In this document: piece after piece, positions 18,156-27,216 of the stretch
How positions within the stretch are numbered: the first letter of the stretch is position 1
How the letters are laid out: every line of letters starts with the position of its first letter
Assembly (NCBI GenBank): GCA_947477885.1
Contig: CANJUD010000013.1
Location: 45,503 to 109,502 of the forward strand
Length of the DNA: 64,000 bases
Reading direction: 5' to 3'
Origin: Bacteroidota bacterium
GTDB taxonomy: Bacteria; Bacteroidota; Bacteroidia; UKL13-3
Made by a program: the position numbers and the translations under genes
The notes under the pieces: model-generated
The model's database searches: none
Seen by the model: only the letters and a program-made list of their open reading frames with translations
What the model was told of the DNA's origin: nothing

Positions 18156-19417
18156 GTTTTTTTAATTTTGAGTCGCGAAGTTAAGGCTATTTCGTTATGT
18201 ATATGAAATTTTACAGGTATTTTATGGTCAGAAAGTTTGTTTCTGCAAAAGTATATAATTTCGCTCTTTTTGATTGATTCGCCTTGATCTATGCAGATAT
18301 CGGCGACCAGTTTTTTTCCCATAAGAATGTCGTTTTCCCCATATACTTTTACTGACAGTATGCCTTTTATTTGTATTATAATATTTTCTATTTCGGCCGG
18401 GTCAACCTTTTCTCCTCCTATATTAATTGTGTTTTCTGTGCGACCCAATATGTTTATATAACCATCGCTGTTTTGTTCTACTCTGTCGTTGGTGCATATC
18501 CAGCCTTTTTCTATTTGCGGTTTGCCCTGCAAAAAACACTCAATACTTGGGGTTTTCTTCAACCATAAAACCCCCTCTTTTATAATATAATCTTCGCCTT
18601 CTTTTCCTGGTTTAAAAAAAACACTTCCTTGCAGAGAGTGTGTTCTTATATTGGCTGTTTCTGTTGTGCCAAAGGCTTGGTATACTTGCATACTTGGTAT
18701 ATTTTGTTTTAGCTTGTATAATAAGTTTTTATCTGTTCTTTCGCCTCCAAGATTTAATATTTGTATATTCTTTAACTTTTCGATATTCCCTGAAACCATT
18801 GCTAGTCTCATAAACGAGGGTGTGCATGCCAATAAACCTACTTTCTCTTCTTCAATGATATTACAAACAGCGTTTATGTTTTGGTCTGCTGGTATTATAA
18901 CCGTCCCCCCGGGTATTATAATACTCAACATGGTTTCTATCCCCGATATATGCTCTGGGCTAAACACCAAAATGGTTTTAAACTTGCGTTGTAGTTTTGC
19001 ATATTTTTCTACAATCCTATCAAAATTATGTAGCACAACTTTCTTGTTCCCTGAGGTTCCAGAAGTCTCAAGCGCAATACCCGCTTGGCTTGTGGTAAGA
19101 AACAAATCTAAATCTTCGTTTCTTTCTGTTTGAGTATGTATAATATTACCGTTGGCATAAATTCCTTCAAGCCAAGCATAGCTAGGTGCATCTTCTAAGT
19201 AAGGAAAAAGAACATGTTTGTTATATAATAGTGCGAAAAAATCAAACCAATAATTAATAGTATATTCTGCCTTGATAGCAAGAACTACTGGTAGCTTTTG
19301 TTCTTTAAGTTTAGTTGACCGCTCAATAATTTTTTCACAAAATCGTTCATAGCTCAATTGCTCTTTGCCGCTAATTAGCATGGGGCCTTTGTGATTAAGC
19401 AGTTGCAGGATGTCCAT
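18152..19417 (-). CDS. AMP-binding (adenylate-forming) enzyme
   Basis: A 421-residue member of the ANL superfamily, which activates a carboxylic acid as acyl-AMP, usually for CoA ligation. Motifs in order are the P-loop-like ETSGTSGNKK, QAFGTTETANI, the hinge region GWICTNDRVE...GRTENTINIGGEKV, and at the C-terminus LTSRLKIKK, where the conserved A10 lysine is expected. It is shorter than typical acyl-CoA synthetases (about 500-550 residues), with a reduced N-terminal part. The substrate is not deducible. It is coupled to the secreted coiled-coil gene downstream. Confidence 0.82.
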   Translation of the reverse strand: MDILQLLNHKGPMLISGKEQLSYERFCEKIIERSTKLKEQKLPVVLAIKAEYTINYWFDFFALLYNKHVLFPYLEDAPSYAWLEGIYANGNIIHTQTERNEDLDLFLTTSQAGIALETSGTSGNKKVVLHNFDRIVEKYAKLQRKFKTILVFSPEHISGIETMLSIIIPGGTVIIPADQNINAVCNIIEEEKVGLLACTPSFMRLAMVSGNIEKLKNIQILNLGGERTDKNLLYKLKQNIPSMQVYQAFGTTETANIRTHSLQGSVFFKPGKEGEDYIIKEGVLWLKKTPSIECFLQGKPQIEKGWICTNDRVEQNSDGYINILGRTENTINIGGEKVDPAEIENIIIQIKGILSVKVYGENDILMGKKLVADICIDQGESIKKSEIIYFCRNKLSDHKIPVKFHIHNEIALTSRLKIKKT

Positions 19418-19426
19418 AATAAGCTA

Positions 19427-19434
19427 CAAATGTA
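19427..19434 (-). promoter_or_regulatory. -7 box of the AMP-binding gene
   Basis: On the minus strand TACATTTG matches TAnnTTTG. It lies about 10 bases ahead of the ATG at 19417, giving a nearly leaderless transcript. It is divergent from the PorV-like gene. Confidence 0.5.
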
Positions 19435-19478
19435 ATGCAACCCTTTTCACAATATATGTATCTTCACTAAAAAACAAG

Positions 19479-19486
19479 TATTTTTG
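19479..19486 (+). promoter_or_regulatory. -7 box of the PorV-like gene
   Basis: TATTTTTG matches TAnnTTTG and ends 4 bases before the ATG at 19491, so the mRNA would begin at or near the start codon. Confidence 0.5.
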
Positions 19487-19490
19487 CATC

Positions 19491-20573
19491 ATGCTAAAAC
19501 AAGCCTCCTTTTTTATTTTGTTATACCTTTTTGTGTGTACTACTTACGCACAAACTCGCAAATACAGCAACGACTTTTTGAATATCGGCATATCGGCAAG
19601 AGCCTTTGGTATGGGTAATTCTGTAATCGCTTCGTGCAATGATGTCTCAGCAGCATATTGGAACCCTGCAGGACTGATGCGGGCCAGCGAAAAATTTCAA
19701 TTCTCTGTATTACATGCAAATTATTTCTCTGGAATTGCTAATTATGATTATGCAGGAGTATACAAACGAGTGGATGACAAAAATGCTGTCGGTTTTAGCA
19801 TTATTCGTTTTGGTATTGACAATATACCTAACACCATAGACCTTCGTGGGCCAAGTGGCGAAATAGATTATAGTCGCATTAAAACATTCTCGGCTAGTGA
19901 TTGGGCTTTTATGGGAACATACTGCCACTTGCTTAATAATGGCAGTACCTCCTTGGGCGGAACAGCAAAGCTGATACACCGCACTGTTGGCAGTTTTGCA
20001 AATGCTTGGGGTTTTGGGTTCGATTTTGGTGTACAACACAAAAAAGATGATTGGATATTTGCACTCATGGGTCGCGATATTACTTTTACATTTACTGGCT
20101 GGCAGTATAGCTTTACACAAACCGAAAAAGCACAACTTCAGCAAGCGGGCAATATTGTTCCACAAAGCTCTTTAGAAGTAGCAACACCTCGTATTATTGG
20201 CGGTGTGTCGCGTAAAATCACACTTAACGATAAAATATCTATTCTTCCTGAGGCCAACCTACAGATAACTACTGATGGCCACCGTAATTCTCTAATAAGC
20301 ACCCGTGCGGGTAGTGTAAACCCGTCTGCTGGGCTAGAAAGCAACTATAACGATATTGTTTTTTTAAGAGTGGGGGCATACAATTTTCAAAGAGTAAAAG
20401 ATATTGTGGGGAAGTCCAAAACTATTGTGCAGCCAACCATTGGCGTGGGTTTAAAACTTAACAACCTGATGGTCGATTACGCCTTCACTGACTTGGGCGG
20501 TTCTTCTGCGGCTCTTTATTCTCATGTATTTTCTTTGAGATTAGGTATTGGGAAGATAGAAACAGAGGAGTAA
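19491..20573 (+). CDS. PorV/PorQ-family outer membrane protein
   Basis: A 360-residue beta-barrel protein with a signal peptide (cut after TYAQ). The first mature block, FLNIGISARAFGMGNSVIASCNDVSAAYWNPAGL, is the PorV/PorQ hallmark shared with FadL-like barrels. In type IX secretion, PorV shuttles or receives cargo at the outer membrane and PorQ is linked to attachment. Which of the two applies here is not certain. An ATG farther upstream (19410) would lack a signal peptide at the N-terminus and lies above the -7 box, so ATG 19491 is preferred. Confidence 0.85.
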   Translation: MLKQASFFILLYLFVCTTYAQTRKYSNDFLNIGISARAFGMGNSVIASCNDVSAAYWNPAGLMRASEKFQFSVLHANYFSGIANYDYAGVYKRVDDKNAVGFSIIRFGIDNIPNTIDLRGPSGEIDYSRIKTFSASDWAFMGTYCHLLNNGSTSLGGTAKLIHRTVGSFANAWGFGFDFGVQHKKDDWIFALMGRDITFTFTGWQYSFTQTEKAQLQQAGNIVPQSSLEVATPRIIGGVSRKITLNDKISILPEANLQITTDGHRNSLISTRAGSVNPSAGLESNYNDIVFLRVGAYNFQRVKDIVGKSKTIVQPTIGVGLKLNNLMVDYAFTDLGGSSAALYSHVFSLRLGIGKIETEE

Positions 20574-20621
20574 TAACACATTCAATATTTCATCTCTTTT
20601 TTCTGAACCAAGGATTTGCCT

Positions 20622-20629
20622 TAGCTTTG
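20622..20629 (+). promoter_or_regulatory. -7 box of panD
   Basis: TAGCTTTG matches TAnnTTTG and ends 10 bases before the panD ATG. It would drive the panD to 22770 gene run. Confidence 0.45.
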
Positions 20630-20639
20630 CTGTTCTTTT

Positions 20640-20990
20640 ATGAATATACAAGTACTCAAATCAAAAATACACAGAGCCCGACTCACACAAACAGAGCTAA
20701 ACTACGTTGGAAGTATCACACTAGACCTTGCATTAATGGAGGCCTCTAACCTTATAGAGAATGAAAAAGTGCAGGTGCTGAACGTACAAACGGGAGCAAG
20801 GCTTGAAACCTATGTGATACAAGCACCGCGTGGCAGTGGCATGGTTTGCCTAAACGGTCCTGCTGCACGACTTGCCCAAGTGGGCGATACTGTGATTATT
20901 ATATCATATTGCTCAATGGAGTTTGAGGAAGCGAAAGTTTTTAAGCCTTGGGTAATATTCCCCGACGAACATAACAAATTAGTCCGTTGA
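20640..20990 (+). CDS. panD: Aspartate 1-decarboxylase PanD
   Basis: A 116-residue pyruvoyl enzyme that makes beta-alanine from aspartate for pantothenate and CoA. The self-cleavage site Gly24-Ser25 (in YVGSITLD) is intact, as are the substrate residues Lys9 and the [17 protein letters not shown] block. Length is normal. Its stop overlaps the next gene's TTG start by 4 bases, suggesting coupling to a membrane protein of unrelated function. Confidence 0.96.
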   Translation: MNIQVLKSKIHRARLTQTELNYVGSITLDLALMEASNLIENEKVQVLNVQTGARLETYVIQAPRGSGMVCLNGPAARLAQVGDTVIIISYCSMEFEEAKVFKPWVIFPDEHNKLVR

Positions 20991-21994
20991 CAACACAAAC
21001 CAAAAACGCATTAAAGACCTCCGCTTTTATTTTACTCGGCCTTGCCTTGTTATGGCTTGCCTTGCGTGGACAGGACACTCAAAAGCTTTGGACCACCATA
21101 ACGGGTGCCGATTATAAATGGGTGGTGGCTGCTATGAGCATTGGCTTAGTAAGTCACATATTGCGGGCACTGCGATGGAACCAATTGCTTGCTGCTGCAG
21201 GAAAAGCCCCATCAACACTTCATACTTTTTGTGCAGTAATGGTGGGCTATTTGGTAAACTATGCAATACCTAGGGCGGGAGAGGTGAGCCGCTGTGCGAT
21301 TCTTAAGAAATCGGATGATATTGATTTGGAAAAGTCGGTAGGGAGCGTGGTCGCTGAGCGTGTATTTGATGTGTTGGTGATGCTTTTATTGCTAGGAATG
21401 GCATTCGTGTTTCAATATGATTTGATAAATAGTTTATATCATACCCTAAAAAAACAGACGGAGGGTGTTGGGGGGAACTCAATGCTAATACCGGTTATAC
21501 TTGGGTTTCTGATAGGTTGCGTTGTTATACTGTTGCTGTTACGCAAGCGTTTTGTGCAATTGCCCTTATATCACAAGATAAAGAAACTGTTCTTGGGTTT
21601 CTGGCAAGGGCTTAAGAGTATTGCTGTGGTGAAAAACAAACCGTTATTTTTAATTTATACCGTTGCTATTTGGTTATGCTACTTGATGATGATGTATACG
21701 GCTTTTAATTGCCTTCCCGCTACGCATAACCTGTCGTTTACGAATGCAATAACGGTGTTGGTTGCAGGCAGCTTGGCTATGATAGTGCCCACACCAGGTG
21801 GAGTTGGGGCTTTCCAGCTTATTTCGGCTTATACGCTGTTGCTATGTGGCGATGTGGACTTAGAAGTTGGTGACGCATGGGCAAATATTGTTTTCTTTGC
21901 CCAACTTATTATGTTTGTGGTGGTGGGTAGTGTCTGTTATTTTTGGCTGATATTTAAAAGCAAGAACCGTGAGTCCAACAGAGCAAATGCATAA
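20987..21994 (+). CDS. YbhN/UPF0104-type membrane protein (LPG synthase TM-like)
   Basis: A 335-residue polytopic protein with about 8 membrane segments and the family motifs HILRALRW (near residue 57), [12 protein letters not shown] (near 92-103), [11 protein letters not shown] and the C-terminal [10 protein letters not shown]. These motifs mark the lysylphosphatidylglycerol synthetase TM/UPF0104 family, which is implicated in lipid transport or modification. No soluble aminoacyl-transfer domain is attached. The start is TTG, overlapping panD. The 3' end overlaps the adenylyltransferase gene by 26 bases if that gene uses its GTG. Confidence 0.85.
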   Translation: MTTQTKNALKTSAFILLGLALLWLALRGQDTQKLWTTITGADYKWVVAAMSIGLVSHILRALRWNQLLAAAGKAPSTLHTFCAVMVGYLVNYAIPRAGEVSRCAILKKSDDIDLEKSVGSVVAERVFDVLVMLLLLGMAFVFQYDLINSLYHTLKKQTEGVGGNSMLIPVILGFLIGCVVILLLLRKRFVQLPLYHKIKKLFLGFWQGLKSIAVVKNKPLFLIYTVAIWLCYLMMMYTAFNCLPATHNLSFTNAITVLVAGSLAMIVPTPGGVGAFQLISAYTLLLCGDVDLEVGDAWANIVFFAQLIMFVVVGSVCYFWLIFKSKNRESNRANA

Positions 21995-22463
21995 CAAGAT
22001 AATGACTGCTGAAACATTATCCAGCATGCTGCAGCAATGGCAGGGTGAGAAAGTGGTATTCACCAACGGTTGTTTTGATTTGATACACCGTGGGCATATA
22101 GATTATTTATCGAAAGCAAAAACACTAGGCAGCAAATTGTTTGTGGGAATTAATACTGATAGATCGGTAAGCAAACTGAAGGGTTCGCACCGCCCCTTGC
22201 AAGATGAGCAAAGCCGGCTGCTAATAATGGCCTCCTTCCTATTTGTAGATGCGGTTATGCTGTTCGATGAAGATAATCCTTATAATTTAATCAACGCTGT
22301 TCAGCCGGATGTGCTTGTAAAAGGTGGTGATTATATACGCGAAAATATTGTGGGCTATGATATAGTAACTGCTAGAGGCGGCAGGGTGGTTTCTCTTGAT
22401 TTTTTGCTCGGTTATTCTACATCAGCCATAGAGAAGAAAATAATATTAGATAATAACAAGTAA
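21969..22463 (+). CDS. RfaE2-type heptose 1-phosphate adenylyltransferase
   Basis: A protein of up to 164 residues of the cytidylyltransferase-like fold, matching the C-terminal domain of HldE. Motifs are FTNGCFDLIHRGHIDYL (HxGH nucleotide site), VGINTDRSVSKLKG, RPLQDEQSRLLIMASF and the C-terminal GYSTSAIEKKI. It would attach AMP to D-glycero-beta-D-manno-heptose 1-phosphate for lipopolysaccharide core precursors. The kinase domain of HldE is not next to it. The GTG at 21969 and internal ATGs at 21987 and 22002 are all possible starts. Confidence 0.88.
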   Translation: MSPTEQMHNKIMTAETLSSMLQQWQGEKVVFTNGCFDLIHRGHIDYLSKAKTLGSKLFVGINTDRSVSKLKGSHRPLQDEQSRLLIMASFLFVDAVMLFDEDNPYNLINAVQPDVLVKGGDYIRENIVGYDIVTARGGRVVSLDFLLGYSTSAIEKKIILDNNK

Positions 22464-22464
22464 A

Positions 22465-22770
22465 ATGGAGCCAAGCGGCCAGCTGGCATTGGTTGAGCTG
22501 GAAGTGTTGCTGAGCCAATACCTTGAATCTTATACGCAAACGGGCTCTTTAGAGGCTATAAAAAGCAATATTGCTGCTCATATTCATGATTTGCTGGGGG
22601 CGGGTATGCCAAAACTCATGAACTTTATGTACTTAGTTGATGTAAAGGAAGAGCTGTTTAAAACAACCCTGGCAAACACAATAGAAAGTGAATGGCCTAA
22701 AGTCTTGACTCGTTTGGTAATAGAGCGTTTGTTAGAAAAAGTGTACACGCGATTGCAAAACCGTAAATAA
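22465..22770 (+). CDS. Conserved small protein of unknown function
   Basis: A 101-residue, leucine-rich, largely helical protein without a signal peptide or membrane segment, starting one base after the adenylyltransferase stop. I do not recognise the family. Its tight spacing makes it the last gene of the panD-YbhN-RfaE2 run. Confidence 0.65.
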   Translation: MEPSGQLALVELEVLLSQYLESYTQTGSLEAIKSNIAAHIHDLLGAGMPKLMNFMYLVDVKEELFKTTLANTIESEWPKVLTRLVIERLLEKVYTRLQNRK

Positions 22771-22798
22771 CTTAGCCCGATATATCTTTTTTTTCCTT

Positions 22799-22806
22799 TA
22801 ATTTTG
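22799..22806 (+). promoter_or_regulatory. -7 box upstream of the M16 peptidase pair
   Basis: TAATTTTG matches TAnnTTTG, 73 bases ahead of the first M16 start at 22880. A 19-codon TTG-started frame (22811-22870) follows directly and is in phase with the peptidase but separated from it by a TAA. Confidence 0.4.
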
Positions 22807-22879
22807 TGGGTTGAAAAATCAGCAGGTTCGCTATATTTATTGTGTAGTTCCTTCCTTGGGTTTTCATTAATTCACAACT

Positions 22880-24115
22880 TTGATCAATTACGAAAAATAT
22901 CGCCTGCCAAACGGGCTTACGGTTATCCACCATTACGATGCAAACACACCCATGGTGGTGGTAAATGTATTATATAAAGTGGGGGCAAGAGACGAAAGCC
23001 CTGATAAAACAGGGTTTGCACATTTATTTGAACACCTTATGTTTGGCGGCAGTATTAATGTTCCCAACTTCGACACGCCCCTTCAGCTAGCTGGTGGAGA
23101 TAATAATGCTTTTACTAATAATGATATCACCAATTATTATGAAACGCTGCCTGTTGCGAATATAGAAACGGCCTTGTGGGTTGAAAGCGATCGTATGCTA
23201 CAGTTAGAATTTAGTGAGCAGAGCTTAGAGGTTCAAAAAAAGGTTGTTTGTGAGGAATTTAAACAACGATACCTGAACCAGCCTTATGGCGATGCTTGGT
23301 TAAAGCTAAGGCCGCTGGCTTACAAAACACATCCCTACCAATGGGCTACAATAGGAAAAAAGTTGTCGCATATAGAAAACGCCTCGCTGGAAGATGTAAA
23401 GAGCTTTTTTTACAAACACTACGGACCCGACAATGCGATTCTTTCCATAGCTGGTAATATTAAGTTTGACGAAACGATAAAGCTTGCTCAAAAATGGTTT
23501 GGCGGAATAGAAAACCGCAACATTTCGAAAACAAACCTTCCGCTTGAGCCTACCCAAATAGAAGAAAGGCATGAGACGGTGAAGGCTGATGTTCCGCAGA
23601 AAGCAATATATAAAGCTTACCACATGTGCGATCGCTTGCATACAGACTTTCATGCTACAGATTTTATGTCAGATATACTTTCAGGTGGTAAATCGGGCAG
23701 GTTGTTGAACAAGCTGGTAAAGGAACAAAATTTGTTTAGCGATATCAATGCTTATATAAGTGGCGATTTAGATGCTGGTTTATTTGTGGTAGAGGGTCGT
23801 TTGAACGATGATGTTTCTTTTGACAATGCGGAAAGGGCAATTAATGACGAGTTAACAAAATTGCAGCAAGAATGTGTGCATGACAACGAATTACAAAAGG
23901 TAAAAAACAAGGCTGAAAGCATATTTGTGTTTGACCAACTTAACTTGATGAACAAGGCCATGAACCTTGCTTTTGCTGAAAACATTGGTCATATTGATTG
24001 GGTAAACACCGAAATAGACTTATATAAAAACGTAAAAAAAGAACATATACAAAAAGTGGCTCAACAGATTTTAAATGTTACAAATTGCTCCACATTATAT
24101 TATGAACCAAAGTAA
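22880..24115 (+). CDS. M16 zinc peptidase, catalytic subunit type
   Basis: A 411-residue insulinase-type peptidase. The inverted zinc motif HLFEH (His48, Glu51, His52) is intact, and the downstream glutamate region (VVCEEFKQRYLNQPYG, near residues 122-137) is present. No signal peptide is evident, so it is cytoplasmic or periplasmic by a route I cannot see. The start is TTG. The gene overlaps its non-catalytic partner by 14 bases, a typical arrangement for two-subunit M16 peptidases. Confidence 0.92.
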   Translation: MINYEKYRLPNGLTVIHHYDANTPMVVVNVLYKVGARDESPDKTGFAHLFEHLMFGGSINVPNFDTPLQLAGGDNNAFTNNDITNYYETLPVANIETALWVESDRMLQLEFSEQSLEVQKKVVCEEFKQRYLNQPYGDAWLKLRPLAYKTHPYQWATIGKKLSHIENASLEDVKSFFYKHYGPDNAILSIAGNIKFDETIKLAQKWFGGIENRNISKTNLPLEPTQIEERHETVKADVPQKAIYKAYHMCDRLHTDFHATDFMSDILSGGKSGRLLNKLVKEQNLFSDINAYISGDLDAGLFVVEGRLNDDVSFDNAERAINDELTKLQQECVHDNELQKVKNKAESIFVFDQLNLMNKAMNLAFAENIGHIDWVNTEIDLYKNVKKEHIQKVAQQILNVTNCSTLYYEPK

Positions 24116-25397
24116 AACCTTTGATTTTAGACAAGTCCCTCCTGCCATTAATTTAGCGGGCGAGTTGCCTGCGCCTAATCATAAAAAAATAGAATTGGGC
24201 AGCGGGGTAACGCTGCACTTATTGCCTGAAGAAGAAACTATTGGGTTTAGATTGGATTTGTACTTTACTGGCGGCATAAAAGACAATCGACTTCCGACTA
24301 CCGCAAACGCAACATTTAGTTTGATGACAGAAGGAACGCTTGATAAATCATCGGAACAAATTTATGATAGCTTAGACTTTTATGGTTCTTTTATTGAGAA
24401 AGATGTAGCCTATAATTATTCCAAGTTTACTGTTTTCGGAACAGAACCCAATTTTAAGGACATCTTTATTTTGATAAAAGATATTATAACAAATGCATCA
24501 TTCAATGAAAAGGAAATAGACTTATATATTAGTCGTCAAAAACAACGTCTTTTGGTCGATTTAGAAAAACCAGGGACTCTTGCAAAGCGGGCTTTTGCAA
24601 AATTTTTTTGGGGAAACAACCACCCGCTTGGTAATCTTTCTGAAATAGAAGATTATGATAATTATCTGAATAGGGTGAGTTTGGTGGATTTTCATGATAA
24701 ACTAATCAAACGGGGTTTGCATCAAATTGTTCTTTCGGGATGTTGCAGCGATAAAATAATAAATACTATTAAAGAAATAAATTTTTATAACGACGCAAAA
24801 GCATCTGAATATGGGGATATCTTGTCTAACCATATACCGCAGAAAGGGTTAACTTTTATTCAAAAAGATCATTCTATTCAAGCAGCTATTTATATGGGAA
24901 CAGAACTAATTAATCGCAAGCATCCCGATTTTGCAAATATGCAAGTGGTAAGTACCTTGCTTGGTGGTTATTTTGGTTCAAGGTTAATGAAAAATATTCG
25001 TGAAGAAAAAGGATATACCTACGGAATAGGGTGCGGCTTGCAAAGTGTTGCCGATAAGGGTGTTTTCTCTATCCGTACTGAGGTTTTGAATGATAAGTGG
25101 GAGGACGCGTTGGCTTGTATTGATTATGAGATTGAGAAACTAAAAACAGAGACTGTTCCGCAAGACGAGCTTCAAACAGTAAAGAACTATATGTGTGGCA
25201 ATATGGCTAGGTTGTTTGATGGTTCTTTTTCTCAAGCCGATAGGCTTCAAATGCTCGTGAATGAAAATCTCGATTGGGATTATTTTACAAATTATTTGGA
25301 CGCTATAAAAAATATATCTGTTGTAGATGTTCAACATTGGGCGAATAAATATTTAAATATAGGAAGCTTTACCACCATTGTGGTAGGGAGTAAATAA
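24102..25397 (+). CDS. M16 peptidase, non-catalytic partner
   Basis: A 431-residue M16-fold protein without the HxxEH motif but with the C-terminal R/Y signature SRLMKNIREEKGYTYGIG, which completes the active site of the partner. I chose the ATG at 24102, since the residues before it are encoded in the tail of the upstream gene. It presumably forms a heterodimer with the 22880 product. Confidence 0.9.
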   Translation: MNQSKTFDFRQVPPAINLAGELPAPNHKKIELGSGVTLHLLPEEETIGFRLDLYFTGGIKDNRLPTTANATFSLMTEGTLDKSSEQIYDSLDFYGSFIEKDVAYNYSKFTVFGTEPNFKDIFILIKDIITNASFNEKEIDLYISRQKQRLLVDLEKPGTLAKRAFAKFFWGNNHPLGNLSEIEDYDNYLNRVSLVDFHDKLIKRGLHQIVLSGCCSDKIINTIKEINFYNDAKASEYGDILSNHIPQKGLTFIQKDHSIQAAIYMGTELINRKHPDFANMQVVSTLLGGYFGSRLMKNIREEKGYTYGIGCGLQSVADKGVFSIRTEVLNDKWEDALACIDYEIEKLKTETVPQDELQTVKNYMCGNMARLFDGSFSQADRLQMLVNENLDWDYFTNYLDAIKNISVVDVQHWANKYLNIGSFTTIVVGSK

Positions 25398-25407
25398 ATA
25401 CATAAGT

Positions 25408-27204
25408 ATGATATACAATATAAGAAGATTTGTGCTGTTTGTTTTGCTTTGTTTTGCAATGCATTATAATTCATTTTGTCAAACACCAAATTTAAGACGG
25501 GCTTGTGTTTCTGACAATGATTCCGATATTATATTATATTGGATTACTCCTAGTGATGGGTGTAATGGTTTTGTGAGTATGCACATATGGGCAAGGCAAG
25601 ATACTTTGAAAACATTTGATATCATTGACAGTGTGATGTTTTTGGCACAAAATACATATATGCATAAGAGTGCGAATAAAATCTCTAAAGATTGGCAATA
25701 TTTTCTTATATATCACAACCTTTGTAATGGCGACTCTTCTTTAGCCTCTGATACAATAACTGTAGATATAACAAGGCCTCAAACCTCTCCCTTAGATTCG
25801 GTGAGTATAAACTATATAAATGGTGATATCCTGTTGGGCTGGCAAAAAAACACTTCCCCTGATGTAGCCGGCTATCTGATTGTTCAAAATCTTGGAACAT
25901 CTAATGTCATAATTGGCCAAACGGTCGATACTTTTTTTATTATAAAGGGTTACAATGTTAAAGACTCTTCATACTCTTTTGGTATAGCTGCTTTTGATAG
26001 CTGTGGTCTAACAGCGGCTGTTCCTTCTTTCCACAATACGATTCTTCTAACGAGTCAACTAAATGACTGTAAGGGTTTTGTCAATGTTCAGTGGACTCTT
26101 TATCAGGCTTGGCAAACTCTACAATATGACATTTATGTTTCTCGCAATGGCGGTCCTTTTATTTTAGAAACAACTGTTGATGGTATTACTGATTCCGCAA
26201 AAATTGTCGGCTTAGTATCCGGTGATAGTGTCGCCATTTTTGTGAGGGCAACCAGAGATGATAGCAAGGTTTTTTCAACATCTAATATAATTGGTTATAA
26301 TTTAAAAAGTCTGAAAAAGCCTAAAATAAATTATATAAACCATGTAACAGTTACCGATGATCAAAAAATAGAAGTTGAGTGGACAACTGATACAACAGCA
26401 CAAATTAGCTACTTTAATGTTTTAAGAAGCGAAAAAGATTCTTTCTCTTGGCTGCCAAAAGCAAAAATTCTTTATAATAATCAGCTTATATATTCTTATG
26501 TAGACCCAAAAGTAGATGTTGCGAATAAAAGATATTATTACATGATTCAGGTCTTTGATAACTGTGGAAATCTATCCGACACTAGCTCGAATATTGCCAA
26601 TAATATTCTTTTGAACCAAGATGGTTTGGGTGGACTTCATGATACAAATTTAAATTTAAAATGGTTTCATTATCAAGGGTGGCCAAATAATGGTGTTTCT
26701 TTGTATTATGTATACAGGGGTGGTGACTGTGGGGCTGCAAATACGTTTAATTTATTAGGTGCAAATAAGCCTATTGACAGTTTTTACTCTGACAAAGATC
26801 TGCCTTATGATATGAGTTGTCATGGCGTGTGTTACTATGTTGAAGCTGTCGAAGGAAAAACCAATCCATATACCGGTCAAATTGAACGTTCTCGTTCAAA
26901 TGTCTTTTGTGAGTTACGAGAACATCAGATATATTTTCCTTCTGCTTTTTGTCCCTTTGGAGTAAATAGAAGGTGGAAACCCGTGGGTTCTTATATTGAC
27001 TATGATAAATCCTATGTCCAGATATTTGATCGATGGGGGCAATTAGTTAAAACTTTAGAGGGTGATGAAATAAGAAAGGGGTGGGACGGAAAAGACTCTC
27101 ATGGGAATTATTACCCAGAATCTACTTATATGTTTTGGGGCTACATAAAAGGTCTTGATAAAATTCATAAAAATTATAGTGGTGTATTTGATTTGATTAG
27201 ATAA
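25408..27204 (+). CDS. Secreted protein with fibronectin-like repeats and type B T9SS C-terminal domain
   Basis: A 598-residue protein with a signal peptide (cut near NSFCQ). Several fibronectin III-like beta segments follow (for example LSWxxxxxPDVAGYLI near residue 150, and others around 210-400). The last roughly 85 residues match the gliding motility-associated C-terminal domain: YFPSAFCPFGVN, VQIFDRWGQLVKTLEG, GWDGKDSHGNYYPESTYMFWGYI. This domain directs export by type IX secretion. The function of the passenger is unknown; cell-surface binding is likely. Confidence 0.85.
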   Translation: MIYNIRRFVLFVLLCFAMHYNSFCQTPNLRRACVSDNDSDIILYWITPSDGCNGFVSMHIWARQDTLKTFDIIDSVMFLAQNTYMHKSANKISKDWQYFLIYHNLCNGDSSLASDTITVDITRPQTSPLDSVSINYINGDILLGWQKNTSPDVAGYLIVQNLGTSNVIIGQTVDTFFIIKGYNVKDSSYSFGIAAFDSCGLTAAVPSFHNTILLTSQLNDCKGFVNVQWTLYQAWQTLQYDIYVSRNGGPFILETTVDGITDSAKIVGLVSGDSVAIFVRATRDDSKVFSTSNIIGYNLKSLKKPKINYINHVTVTDDQKIEVEWTTDTTAQISYFNVLRSEKDSFSWLPKAKILYNNQLIYSYVDPKVDVANKRYYYMIQVFDNCGNLSDTSSNIANNILLNQDGLGGLHDTNLNLKWFHYQGWPNNGVSLYYVYRGGDCGAANTFNLLGANKPIDSFYSDKDLPYDMSCHGVCYYVEAVEGKTNPYTGQIERSRSNVFCELREHQIYFPSAFCPFGVNRRWKPVGSYIDYDKSYVQIFDRWGQLVKTLEGDEIRKGWDGKDSHGNYYPESTYMFWGYIKGLDKIHKNYSGVFDLIR

Positions 27205-27216
27205 CGTAACTAAGTT

